From Asterella californica (lineage: Eukaryota; Streptophyta; Marchantiopsida; Marchantiales; Aytoniaceae): a DNA stretch of 64,000 nt. A model generated the notes under the pieces. The model did not search any database. It was not told where the DNA came from and saw only the letters and a program-made list of their open reading frames with translations. Below are positions 47,557 to 59,368 of this stretch, piece after piece. A program made the position numbers and the translations under genes. How positions within the stretch are numbered: the first letter of the stretch is position 1; the number at the start of each line of letters is the position of its first letter. The stretch spans positions 19,314,001 through 19,378,000 of the forward strand of contig JAYKYS010000004.1 of the NCBI GenBank assembly GCA_036924285.1, read 5' to 3'.

Positions 47557-49730
47557 CTAGCCATCATACATAGTTTCCTCAAAAAACTCCAACGAGACTG
47601 CAAAACAGCTTCTATCTCTTCTAGCAAGAGCACTAGAATAGAACTCTGTTCCCACATCCTCCTGATCATCTATCATTTCTTTCTCATCGTAATACCTAGC
47701 CCTTGATAACATATCTGTCACAAGATTGTCTTTTCCTGCAATATGTCTAAACTCTGGGTTCAAGGACTTGATATATGCTATCCACCTCAACATGGCAATA
47801 TCTGGAGTTGTACAGCTAGTGATCATTCCTAAGAGAGGTAAACAATCTGTCTCCACAACCACAGGTGCTCCTATCAAGTATTCCTTATCACTCTTCATTG
47901 CAGTAACTACTCCCCATAGCTCTCTCTTGACCTGAGGGTATTCTCTCTGTCGTGAACTTAACACCTTAGCTCCAAAACGCACCACATATCTATTTCCATC
48001 CTCATCATCCTGTCATATAGCCCATCCAATGCCAATAGGACTAGTATCAACAGTAATGATAACAGATCTGCCCAACTCATATGTTACCTTCCGTAGGGTT
48101 GGTGGTGAAGACAACAGATCCTTCAACTTCTTCATAGACTCGCTTTGCTCCTCTTGCCACTGAAATCTTTGCCCCTTCCTCAGCAACTTGTACAACGGAT
48201 CTGCTACATGTGCAAAGTGTGGAATCCATATATGATAAAACACACACGCACCTAGAAATCTTCTCACCTCAGTAACCGACCCACATGTTTCCTTCATCCT
48301 TCGAATGGCATCAACCTTGTTCGGACAAGGTTTCCGACCATAAGATCCACATAGGTGCCCCACTATTAACACCTCCTGTTCTCCAAATACAGACTTTGCT
48401 CCTGATAAAGTCAAATGAACCTCCTCCAGTCGACTCAGTATCTTATCACAATCAGCTATGTGATCTGCAACAAACTTACGGCACCCCCTCTGATCCTTTA
48501 CCTCATTCTTCTCCTTCTCAGCACACTCTTTGATTGGCACATCATCAAGGAATGGCATAGTTTTTTCAGGAATGAAATCCCTCAAAACTTTATTCATGCC
48601 ATTCATTATATGTGCTACAGAATTCGTAGCACCTTGTGGCAAGGTGCACATCCTTAGTAACCCCAAAGGTGTCCTCATTGTAGTCAAGTCTCTACTCTCA
48701 GAGGATAATTGAAACTGATCATAACCTTAATATAAGTCTCCCATTGAATAGATAGCACGACCAGCAAAAGCCTCTGAAACTCATCTACAATAGGTCCTAT
48801 ACCCATATTCCTGATAGTCACCTTGTTAACTGGCTGCATATCTTGGATTAATCTCAAAGCTCCACTCTTCTTCGGAACAGTAAACCATCTGCTAGAGTAG
48901 GGAGCTATAGATGGTTCCAAGATACCCATCCTAATCCTCTCATTGAGCAAGTCTATCAGCTTTGATAGATGAGCTCTAGGTACAGGGATAGGACGTAGAT
49001 TCCAAGGCACATGCGGTATAGTAAAGATTACCATAGGTGCAACTACAATTGGATCTACACATCCTACTTCATGTGACTCAAACGCAAACGCCTTACCATG
49101 CCTAAATAGCATCTCCCTGAAGCTCTTCTTCTCTTGCTCAGTAAGAAATCCATCACCTCCAATCCTTAGCTCCTTCAGTGTTGTTTCTGTGAACTGATGC
49201 CCAATTCTTCTCGGTCCTCTGAGCGTCGGTTCTCGTGCAGCTTGCTCCATCTTCTGATTGTAATCGAGTGGCAAAGGCAAAGCCACTGGTTTGACTTTCT
49301 TTGCCACTGACTTGTACTTGGTCTCCACATACACTTCTTGTCGATCTATAAATTTATCAATTACATCATAAAGCTCCTTGGAGCTCACTCTCACCACTCT
49401 ATCTACATCATCTATAGAACTTTCTACTATAGATTTCAACTCCCCTATAGTATCTACCAAATACTGCTCTTCAAACACTCCAGATATGTATTCATCTCCT
49501 GCTAACTCTCCACTATCCCACAAAGACTGCTGTACATACTTCACATGTTGCCTCTCAAACCTCTTCAGATTCTCAACCTTCCTATAACACACTGATCCAC
49601 ATGATGTCAGTCCTAAGAAGCCAGTGGATAAAGCTTCCTGCTCTATTGGATCAAGCGAGAATCCTAGCTCTACTGTACCGTTGAAGTCTCGCTCCTCAAT
49701 GGTACTCTGCCAAAACTCCTAGACTCTCTA
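47557..49730 (-). pseudogene. Element B reverse transcriptase-RNase H, broken
   Basis: The pol frame opens near 49730, overlapping the end of gag-protease in the -1 frame. RT motifs run from GILEPSIAPYSSRWFTVPKK and LIQDMQPVNK to a 1-nt frameshift near 48785. They resume with YDQFQL, LPQGATNSVAHIMN and the catalytic FLDDVPI (FLDD at 48541-48552). TAA at 48727-48729 precedes YDQFQL. RNase H has TVDTSPIGIGWAI, then TGA at 48013-48015, then ETDCLPLLGMI and HIAGKDNLVTDMLSRAR. TAG 47557-47559 ends it. Otherwise it is very close to the reading of A. Confidence 0.9.
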
Positions 49731-52042
49731 AACTCCTGAGTAATCTTAGGCAGTGGACGGTCTCTCAAGCTATCACGATTCCTCTCATGTTCTGCAGCAA
49801 CGGTAAAAAACTGAACAGCTCTTTTGCCGTCTCTACTACGTATCCTAGCATAGGCTGAACCATCATCCATAACTCGTGTCTCCATTCTAACATCAGTAAT
49901 GTAAGGCTGCCCTAGAATGATAGGATAGGTTGACATGTCTTGCACAAAGAAATTCTGAACATCACTGATGTCACCCACAGTTACGTTGATGTTGGGACAA
50001 GCACCATAGAGTTCTCCCCTCTGGTTGTTGGCAGCGCGGATAAGCCATCCGTGGTCGGTGTCTATGGACCATCTCCCACGCTTGTACAGCTCCTTAGACA
50101 TCAGATTAATCTCTGAGCCATGATCAATCAATGCCACCACAGGTTCCTCTAGATCTCCCAGCTTCACTAAGGTCTCTATGGTTGCTCTCGCCCAATGGTT
50201 GTGAGAATAATGGCTCTTCTGCGATGCTTCCACCTCATCTTCAAACCTCACGTGCTGATCTGATCTTCCCTCTGATACTTGAGAGCAATAACCAGCAATC
50301 TCATCTTCCTCATCTTCCGACAGTTTGGTCCCTAGAGCGTTAAGCGTAGCTGCTTCACCCAAAATCTGACGTTTCCTCTTGATGATATCTATAATAACCT
50401 CATGGAACTCACGCTTTGCAATCCCAAGAATCTCACCCAAAGTAAACTCAACTTTCCCATTCAAGATACGGTTCTCTAACACCTGCTTCAAGTCTGTAGC
50501 AATCTCAATGTCAGACTGAAGTTTGTATGCAGGCATCTTACCCTTCTCCTTGCTTCTCTCCTTCTCCTTTGGTGTTGTAGATGGTAGATCCTCCATAGTC
50601 TCCTCCCGAGTAGGTGTTGTCTCCTGCCTTGCATCTGGTCTAGCCCTTTCACTCCTTGTAGCAGGTCGTTTGGCTGTAGAAGCCTCACCTGCATCCTCCC
50701 TTCTGCGTTTTTCTTCTAGTACAGCTTCATGCTGACTTCTTGCAACATAAGCATGCACTGACATAGTATCCACAGGGTCATTCCATCCTGTAGTTTCTCT
50801 AATTGAGTTGCCAACCCTTCGTAGCACATCCTTGTCTAGCTCTGTTCTAGCTACGGACCGCACTACATCTGATCACAACCCAGTAGTCCCTTTGTCTCTC
50901 TCCATTTCCACTTTCACTCCACACGTAGCAGCATTCACAAGAGAAACAACATGTGATGCTGATATATCATTCACAAGTCTCTTCATACCACCCTTGCCAA
51001 AGTTGGTTCCCAGCATCATCCCAGTCTCTCTCAAATGGATCTTACCATCTTTGAAGAAGATAAGATCCTTCCTCAATGCATCTGAAAACTCCCCACAATC
51101 TCTTCTTACATGGTCTAGGTTATCACACAATATACAACGATGAACAAAGCCTTCTCTCATCTGAGGTCTCTGCATAGCAGGCTGTACATTCTGCTCCTTC
51201 TCTTCTAACCTAGTGAGCTTAAGCTTAAGCTCCTTCATACCCTTAATCAACTCATCAAGCGGTGAGTCTTCCTCTCTAGCAATTACCAAAGCGGGCTTAG
51301 CAGGCAACTGCTTGACAGGAATTATCAGAGGTGCTGCTTCACTTACCACCACCTTATCCCTTCTTCTCTGTCTCTTGGTCAGCAAAGAGACAGCCTCTTC
51401 AACCTCCTTCCAGTCAGTCTTCAATCCTCTCTCCTCACTCTTGTCTTCCAGCAACAGCTCAAGCTTCTCCTGAATAGTCACGTCCGCTGCTTGTAGGAAA
51501 AGCTCGGTCTTCTCCACCTCTAATGTAAGCTTTTCTGTCCTAGAAAGCTGAGCATACTGACGATCAAATTCCCTTAACAACTCATTTACAGACAAACCTT
51601 TGTTGGGCTTAACCACCCACTCCAAGAACGTTCTCTTGGTCACCCTCTCTGAATCTTCAGTGTAGTACTCCTCCTTCAAAGCTCGCATAAAGCTCTCCCA
51701 ACTCTGTCCTTGCTGCTGCTTGAGCTCCTTCACACGCCCACGAATCTCAGGGACAACAGCAAGCTCAAAGTTCTCCACCATCTCCTTCTCAGGCACCTTG
51801 TTCACCTCCATCTCCCTAGCATAGTATCGCACATACTTGGAAATATCTGTACCCTTGAACTGGTCCATCTGGTGCAACACAGATTGCAACGCCTTGGTTG
51901 CTAACACCTCCTTCCTCTCTGTGCTCTGCTGCTGCTGCATGAACATGGAAAAAGCCTGGAACATCTTCATCGTAGCAGCATCAAACTGAATAGGTTGCTG
52001 AGCAGCAGCAGCACCTCCACTTGATGATCCTTGGTTGGCCAT
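49670..52042 (-). pseudogene. Element B gag-protease, one in-frame TGA
   Basis: Starts at ATG 52040-52042 (MANQGSSSGG). The gag helical region is followed by the knuckle CILCDNLDHVRRDC at residues 303-316. TGA 50873-50875 (codon 390) lies at a place where A is open, so it is damage. The frame continues for 397 codons: a basic/acidic linker, the conserved GEILGIAKREFHEVIIDIIK segment, and the protease with ALIDHGSEINLMS (DHGSE at 50111-50125) and IILGQPYI. It ends at 49670. Confidence 0.9.
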
Positions 52043-52092
52043 GATATCTGATCCTGTAACACTCTTAAGAAAACTCCCACCCTAGGTGTTTC

Positions 52093-52107
52093 ACGTCGAG
52101 TTCACCA
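52093..52107 (-). other. Element B primer-binding site candidate
   Basis: On the minus strand TGGTGAACTCGACGT lies about 11 bp inside the LTR edge. It differs from A's and E's, and the wider gap makes it less certain. Confidence 0.4.
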
Positions 52108-52118
52108 AAAGAGAGTAT

Positions 52119-53399
52119 GTCGGAGTGTAATCCGTCTACCTAGGAAAGCGCCGGGCTTCTGGCTGTGGTTGTTCACTCAAGAGGTTGGCTTTCAGGTCAC
52201 AATAGGGCTATAAACACTCACACAGATGTGTAAGATCTAGTAATATACCCAGAAGGCGAAATTCAGGTCTAGCTGGCAGTAATAGGATTCGGCGGTGAAC
52301 TTTGACACTCACGGAGAGGAAAACTATGAAGGTTTAGACCTCTAAACTTCCCCTACATGCAAATGAGGTACTACTGAACTCACAGACGAAATTTCAGCCT
52401 GAGATCAAATTCTGACACGGAGATATGAACAGAAAAGTTTTGAGCAAGAAAACTACGGCAATTTCTGGTACCTAGCTGGCTATTTCAACCTATAACAGGA
52501 GTTTGGCTCGATCAATTTCGAAGTTTCTTACAGGATTTGCAGTCTACAGGGTGCTGAACATCCCTGTGAAGTTTGGACTCCTGAATGTACACAGAACTGT
52601 AGATCTCCTCCTCTGAAGTCGCTGCTCTAGATTAAGAGCTTTTCAGACCCCCTCATCTTCAGCGGCCGCCCTGAATTACTCAGTTGCTCAATCGATATGA
52701 AACTTTTTGTGAAATCATAGCCTTGCTGGCGGAGAACACAACCTCGAAGTTTTGAAGCAATTTCCTCAAATCTGCTGCGAGTGACACTGAAAACCCTAAA
52801 TCCAACCAAAATGATTCAATTCTAGCACAATCCGAACTTCAATTGCTCATAACTCCGTCTTTATTGACTCAAATCGATCAAAATTTTCACTGAAAGTGCT
52901 TGGCATGACGAGACCTCTCTCCCTGTGCTCTCAGATTTCCAAGATCCTCCACCAAATGCTCGAACTCCACTCTAGAGCTCTATTTCTAAATTTAGAGTTT
53001 AACAAAAGACAAAAACGGACCAATGGGAGTTCATAGCTCCACTTGGTTGTCCTTTAGTACCCTAAACCACGTGGCAAATTAGTTTTACTCATAGGCTACC
53101 ACGTCAAGCCCCCTAGAGTGCTAGCGTAAAACTTAAATTACTTAAAACGACACGCAACCCCGAAAAATAACTTAAATCAGCTAGAAAGCGTGCATGGGCG
53201 ACACGCAAATACAACCCATGAGCTTAAGCCCTATCAACATGGTAATCAACCTACTAAGACTCAAAATAGTGTTAACACCGTATGCAAAGGTGTCAAACAT
53301 ATACATAAACGACTAGAAGTAATATAAACTAACTTCTAGAACTACTAAACTCAAGCGTCGGAGTAGAAGTATAACATGTAGCCGCCAAGTAGCGCGACA
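52119..53399 (-). repeat. Element B 5' LTR (1281 bp)
   Basis: TGTCGGAGTG...GCGCGACA, about 99% identical by eye to 44879-46160. The right-hand target duplication ACGG follows at 53400-53403. Confidence 0.95.
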
Positions 53400-53403
53400 A
53401 CGG

Positions 53404-54214
53404 AACTCCAGATCTCGCTCTCTGAAGTTGCTGTTCCAGATTGAGAGCTTTTCGGACCCCTCTACTTCAGCGGTCGCCTCGAATTACTCACAATTTCAAT
53501 TGACATGAAAATTTGGGGACAGTCGTAGCCCTGCTGCCAATGAACGAGACCTCGAAGGTTTGAAGCAATTTTCTCAAATCTACTGCGATTGATACCGAAA
53601 ACCCCAAAATCAACAGAAGTGCTGCAATTCTGACACAAATCGAACTTCAATCAGCCATAACTCCTTCTTTATTGCTTCAAATCGATCAAAAATTTCGCTG
53701 ACAGTGCTTGGCACGACGAGCCCTATCCTCATGTGCTCTCAGATTTCGAAGTTTTTTTACCAAATGCTCGAACTCCTCTTAAGACCTCTACTACTAAGTT
53801 TAGCGGTACACTAAAGACAAATTTGGGCCAATGGGAGTTCATAGCTTCACTCCCCTGTCCTTTTGTGTCCCAAACCACGTGGTGACTTAATTTTGCACAT
53901 AGGCTACCACGTCAAGCCCCTAAAGTGCCAGCGTAACCCCTAAACTACATGCGAAGACATGTAAAACGGCACGTAATCCCGAAAGATAACCTAACCTCGC
54001 TATGAAGCATGCATGGACGACACGTAATTACAACCCATGAGCTTAACTCCATCTACATGGTAATCAACCTACTAAGACTCAAACTATATAACATCCTCAA
54101 AATATATAACATCCTCCAGTGTCGACTTCTCTGAGGTCCTAATTTCACTCAGAGAGACTAATGCTTGATAGAGAGGTGAATTATTTACAATGTAAAATGA
54201 TTCACATCACGACA
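53404..54214 (-). repeat. Element A 5' LTR, second piece
   Basis: Continues A's LTR from the base after the duplicated ACGG and ends CACGACA at 54214. It matches the last 810 bp of 35379-36722. Confidence 0.95.
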
Positions 54215-55026
54215 ACGAGCAGCGGTGTCGCCGGTCCAGATAGAAGAGGTTCGGGAAAGAACTCCAACACTAGCAGCAGCGACATGAGATCAGGAGCTCG
54301 CCAGAGGCACAAACATAGACGCACCCCATCCCCGGAGGAGCCGCAAGAGTATTATGAGGAACCGTCCCTACCGAAGTTCAAGATCTGGGTTGTCTCTACG
54401 GAGAATTACCTCCACCACTACTCAAGGAGAGGAAGGTTTGCCTACGCAGTTAGCAGACTGAGAGGTGATGTCCTCAAGTGGTTGACTAACCACCAAAAGG
54501 AGCGCATCAATGGAGGTCGACCTGAACTGAACACATGGGAGGAGTTACGAAGTTGTCTACGGACCTATCTTGTTCCTCGTAACGAATATAGCCATTATCG
54601 TCAGGAGTTGGACAACCTAAAGCACGGACATCCGAGACTATAACCAACGCTTCAGCCATCTCTGGAACGCACTTGCTTTGAGTGCCAGCAAGAGAAGAAG
54701 TATCTATTCCACCGAGGGTTGCAAGGATGGTATTTGTACGAGATGACTCGTTACGATTGGGATCGCCCACTTGAATATATCCGCACCCATCTCGAGTTAT
54801 TGGAGGATGATCGTCAGAGGAGAAAAATGGATGAAAGTTTAAAACAAGTCCAAACGTTCCGCAAGTTCAAGAGGAGTTCCAGCCAGCGGTTCAATAAGAA
54901 CCGCGAGCCTGGACACCGCCGGCCAACGCCACCAGCAGCAGCCGGACCTGGACCTACAGCCGGAGGTCCGCGAGCACCTGATCGACGGCCACATCAAGAT
55001 GGCGGAGGACAAGGCCAGCAGTGAAC
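54215..55026 (+). pseudogene. Element D gag
   Basis: Plus-strand gag of a different gypsy lineage. It shows PSLPKFKIWVVSTENYLHHY, then LRGDVLKWLTNHQ, TWEELRSCLRTYLVPRNEY and YRQELDNLKHG. A frameshift near 54640-54700 is followed by LFHRGLQGWYLYEMTRYDWD and a Pro/Gly-rich basic tail ending at 55021. Its N-terminal part lies left of element A (up to 35378). Confidence 0.85.
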
Positions 55027-55764
55027 ACAACAAGGAGTGGGCGGAGGTCCATCCAAGAGTCCACCCAGGTCAAACCCGCCATTTCTAGCACCTGCACCGA
55101 GGAGAGATGGGTGTTTCAACTACGGCCGACCGGACACTTTGCAAAGGAGTGCTCGATCCGGTTCGAAGGAGCCAACGTGCGAACTGCAGTCGCGGACAAG
55201 ATTGCTCAGGAGGAGCCAAATCCGGATATCAACCGAAGATAAGGTCAGCTTCATGAAGCACCACCGAATGCCTATAGAGATAATCCGACCCCTTTCGAAT
55301 GTATGCCTTGGGTGCAAGTTCGGGTGAAAGGTAAAGTTGTCAGAATGTTGGTAGACACGAGAGCGGATGTTAGTGTGGTAGCTTCGAGCAAAGTTTTGAA
55401 ATTGCACCTAGTACCTAAAAGGTTAGCATCCTCGTTGGTAATCAGGTTTGTGCTAGAAACATCCGAAGTCACACATACGGTGCACCAGTTGCCCGTTGAG
55501 TGTGTTGGGATCGTTCGAAGCCATGACTTTCTCGTAATGTCTTTGGTCAAGACGGAAGGAATCTCCTCTTGGGCTTGGTTAAGGGAGAACCATGTCTTCA
55601 TAGATTTATCCGAGGATAAATTATGGCTTAAGGATCCTAGAAGTGTAGATCACTGTGTCTTGCTGGAAACCGACCCGAATACGCAACCTTCGACTGACCA
55701 TCCACAGTATCGCTATTGCTACATCGCGTACATGATTTGTACAGCGATGCAGTTTAAGAAGTAA
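55027..55764 (+). pseudogene. Element D zinc knuckle and protease
   Basis: A broken CCHC knuckle lies at about 55112-55164: CFNYGRP in one frame, GHFAKEC in the next, with the second Cys changed to Tyr. After an in-frame stop near 55240 comes a retropepsin-like domain: VQVRVKGKVVRMLVDTRADV, where the active site reads DTR (55354-55362) for the usual DTG, a GGA to AGA-type change. It ends at 55764. Confidence 0.85.
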
Positions 55765-55835
55765 ATGAAGGGGACAGAGGAGGCCTGGATGGTCCTCCAT
55801 GAGAAGACCTCGAGGAAACTAATGAAGAGGACAGA

Positions 55836-56550
55836 GTGTCACAACTATCGATGAACAAGGAGATGAGACAACTGCTTATGCAGTATGCACACCTCCTCCC
55901 AGATAAGTTACTTAACACTTTGTCTCCTATACGAGCAATCGACCACAAGATTGACTTTATTCCCGGCTATGTCCCACCAGTTGGGAGATGCCGAAGGATG
56001 CCCCTTAACCTTCTTCAAGAGTTGAAGGAACAGTTAAGGGAGATGGTCGAACAAAGCATCTTGTCGTCGAGTTGCTCACCCTATGTCACACCTGTCATGT
56101 TTGCTCAAAAAAAGAAGGTACCTGAGATTGTGTGGAGACTATATGGCACTTAACAAAGTGACTATCAAGAACAAATCTCATCCATCAAGAATATTCTTGA
56201 TGGATGAGACCATGGACCGGTTGGTAAAGAGTCGTTTCTTCACAAAGCTGGATCTTCGATCTGGTTACCATCAGATTCGGATAGCCGAGGGGGACGAGGA
56301 GAAGACAACCATCATCACTAGATATGACCTGTACGAGTACACTGTTCTTCTTTTTGGACTGTCCAATGCCCCAACAACTTTCTGTAGACTTATGAATGAT
56401 ATCTTTCATGATCAACTTGACGATTCTGTAGTAGTTTACCTTGATGATATAATAGTGTACTCTTCGACTTGGAAGAGGCACCTTGAGGATGTAGAAGTTG
56501 TCTTCCGAAAGTTGGAGAAGGAAAAGCTGGTCCTCAAGACCTCGAAGTGT
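55836..56550 (+). pseudogene. Element D reverse transcriptase, truncated
   Basis: RT N-terminus with IDHKIDFIPGYVPPVGR and QLREMVEQSILSSSCSPYVT. A frameshift lies near 56110-56140. The rest runs in the next frame: LCGDYMALNKVTIKNKSHPS, KLDLRSGYHQIRI, FGLSNAPTTFCRLMN and the catalytic YLDDIIVYS (YLDD at 56437-56448). It stops at KLVLKTSKC where element E sequence begins in the opposite orientation. These are classic chromovirus-like Ty3/gypsy motifs, distinct from the A/B/E family. Confidence 0.9.
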
Positions 56551-56555
56551 AGGTA

Positions 56556-56789
56556 TCGCTCTTTTAATTTTGTGTAGGTAGCCCAAGCTCCCCGATGTCC
56601 GACCCACAAGGTGTCATGAAACTCCTTCATCAGCTGTTGCTTGGTCTGCAAATCATCTATAACTCGTAGAAGTGCTCCATCTCTTCTCTTTGGACGCTTC
56701 CAAAGATACCCATCGCATAAAAAATAGTTGTATGCTTGTTTCTTTATCTCTCTGAACTCTGCTTTACTCCACCTCTCTTGTCTTTCCAA
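56556..56789 (-). pseudogene. Element E integrase N-terminal fragment
   Basis: Encodes YFLCDGYLWKRPKRRDGALL and FHDTLWVGHRGAWATYTKLK, the linker and first half of the HHCC finger. It ends after KERY, where plus-strand element D sequence takes over. The two cysteines of the finger are lost. Confidence 0.88.
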
Positions 56790-56899
56790 CGAACTCAGAT
56801 AATACCATATGTCACGAAGTCTACATGTAAAGATCTCCTCTAAACATCAACGACTCCAAGTCTGTATCCTGTCGACCAATTTGACACCGAACATATTTT

Positions 56900-59001
56900 T
56901 TTCTTCTCCCTCAGCTTCTGAAAACATATCCTCCTCGTCTATATACCGAACTCTTGACAACATCTGCTACCACATTTTTCTTGTCTTTTATATGCTTCAA
57001 CTCTGGATTCAAGCTCTTGATGTAGGCAATCCAACACAACATCGCTATGTCCGACGTGCTACAGTTGGATATCATCCCAAGCAGAGGTAGACAATTTGTC
57101 TCTAAGACTACATGAGCACCAAATCAATAACTCATGATCTGTCTTCATCGCGATGACCACACCCCACAACTCACGCTTCACTTGAGGATAATCTCGTTGC
57201 CTGTCCGTCAAGATTCTAGCCCAAATCTTGAGATAAACCGCACACCACTCGTATCATGTTGACCTATCGCCCAGCCAATTGCCTTTGGACTAGTATCCAC
57301 CGTGACAATGACAGATCTTCCACACCCGTAGTCTACTGTTTTCAACACAAGTAGAAACTTCAGAGCCTCCTTCAACCTATTCATAGCTTCTCGATTGACT
57401 GAAGTCCATACAAACCTCTTACCCTTCCTCAGTAATGCATACAAAGGCTACGCAACATGAGCATAGTGAGGAATGGATAGATGATAAAATACATAAGCTC
57501 CTAGAAAGCGTCGAACCTCTATGATATTTTTACAGTTTGTCATCCTAGCTATAGCGTCAATCTTCTCCGATCGTCTTCCAAAAGCACCACATAAATAAAC
57601 CAATCACTAAAATCTCAAATACACCAAACATGGATTTAGCTCCTGATAGGGTGAGATGTACCTCCTGCAGACGAATCAAGATACGTTCTACATCCCTGAT
57701 ATGATCTGCAACAAACCTTCTACGTCCATTCGCAAGTAATCTTCATCCTTGTCTTCAACCGCACAACCTTTTATAGGATTATCATCTAGAAATGGAATGA
57801 TAACATCAGGCACAGATTCCTGTAGTATCTTATGCATCGCATTTTGCATATGACCCACCGAGTTCATTGTTCCTTGAGGACGAGTACACATCCGCATCAA
57901 TCTCAAAGACATACGCATAGTATTCAGATCTCTACTTTCTACAGCCAGCTGAAATCGATCATAACCAGAATATAAATCTCCGATGGAGTAGATAGCTCTC
58001 TCTGCAAATGCCTCTGCTACTTCATCAATCACAAGACCCGTCTCAACATTACGAATGGTCACATTATTCGCAGGTTGTAGGTCTTGAATGAAACGCAAGG
58101 CTCTTGACTTCTTGGGTACAGTGAACCATCTGTTAGAATACGGTCCCATAGACGGCTCAAGTATCCCCATCCGTACTTTTTCTTTCAGCAACTCAATAGG
58201 CAACAAGGCACGAGGAACAAGAATCGGTTTCAGATCCCAAGGCACATGAGGGATTGTGAATATAACCATAGACGCTATCTCTCTTGGATCCACACAACCT
58301 ATCTCCCTTGCTGAAAAAGAAAATGCTTTACCATGATCTACTATCATCTGCTTCAAAATTGACTTCTCAACCTCTGTCAGAAAATCACCCCTTCCTATTT
58401 GGAACTCTTTCAACGTCTCCTCAGTAAACTGATGCTCTACTCTTCTATGATCGTAATATGGGCTCAGTGCCTACTAACTGTACTTGTTGTTGCGAGTTAG
58501 CAGGTAGTTGAGTTGCTACCGGCTTTACTTTCTTCAGTATAGATTTGTAATTGGCATGGACTTCTGCCTCCTGAGGAAGTGCACACCAACAAACCGTTCT
58601 CTTCTCGTACTGTTATGCATCGGATGAGGAAAGAATCGCACATACGGAGCAATCTCCTCATATATATGTCAAGAGTGGATAGGGATCACCACCATACCAC
58701 CTTTCCCTTCCATCAATCTGCTTACACTGTCCAACCAACTAGCAACTGATTGGACAAACACAAACTCTTCAAACAAGCCAGAAACCACATCATCTTCAAG
58801 TAGAACCCCTGCATGCCACAGCTCTGATATCTGTTTCACCATCCATTTTTTTGTATTTTCTTCCATATCCTCAACTCTTGTAAACTGACTCCACCCATCG
58901 TTCTCGAACATCAACAACCTAGACTGCCAACTATGCACACTACACACATCTTCAAACTCCTGTACATGTTTCTCATTTGACTCCTCCACTTTGTATATCA
59001 A
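56900..59001 (-). pseudogene. Element E reverse transcriptase-RNase H, heavily decayed
   Basis: Linker frame 59001-58669. RT frame 58413-57688 has GILEPSMGPYSNRWFTVPKK, YSIGDLYSGYDRFQLA and FLDDNPI (FLDD at 57781-57792). RNase H pieces follow (57444-57208: TVDTSPKAIGWAIGQ) and continue in shifted frames to about 56900 with remnants of the LPLLGMI and DMLSR motifs. Several frameshifts and stops are present. Confidence 0.85.
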
Positions 59002-59368
59002 CTCTGACGGGATCTCAACAATAGGTTTTACACCCCTGTCATCCTGCTCTATAGGAATGGATTGCGAAAACCCTTACATCTTTTTGTCTGAGAATCCCTA
59101 AGGGTTTATCGATTCCACTCATGTCTTGAAAGAACAGTCAAAAATTGTACTGATGACATTCATCATTCATCATCTTTGTCTCCATTCGAACAGCTGTGAT
59201 GTAAGACTGACCCAGTATGACAAGATAAGAGACAGACGACTGTACAAAGAAATGTTGATCAACCTCTACATCTCCAATCCTTACACGCATATTGGGACAG
59301 GCTACGTATAACTCACCCTTTTAATTATTTGCAGCACGAAGTATCCAACCATGATTCCTTTCGATTGG

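Larger units (their letters stand above)
44879..53399 (-). mobile_element. Gypsy element B, complete with both LTRs, inserted in A's LTR
   Basis: The 8521-bp element is read on the minus strand, with LTRs 44879-46160 and 52119-53399. It is flanked by the perfect duplication ACGG (44875-44878 and 53400-53403), and the host LTR is continuous across it. The LTRs differ at about 13 of 1281 positions by hand count, so it is younger than A. Internal order is gag, protease, RT, RNase H and integrase. It carries a TGA in gag, a frameshift and three stops in pol, so it is not autonomous; its integrase frame is open. Confidence 0.95.
35379..54214 (-). mobile_element. Gypsy element A, carrying nested insertions B and C
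   Basis: The element is read on the minus strand. The 3' LTR is 35379-36722 and the 5' LTR is 44345-44878 plus 53404-54214, split by element B. The internal region encodes gag, protease, RT, RNase H and integrase, with solo LTR C inserted in the integrase. Flanks are ACGG (35375-35378) and ACGA (54215-54218), consistent with a 4-bp target duplication bearing one change. The two LTRs differ at about 31 of 1344 positions by hand count, mostly transitions. It interrupts the gag of plus-strand element D. Confidence 0.92.

Noticed and set aside
42365..50875. Programmed stop-codon readthrough between gag and protease in A and B
   Set aside because: The TGA codons are at non-homologous positions (codon 637 in A, 390 in B) and E has none at A's site, so they are mutations.
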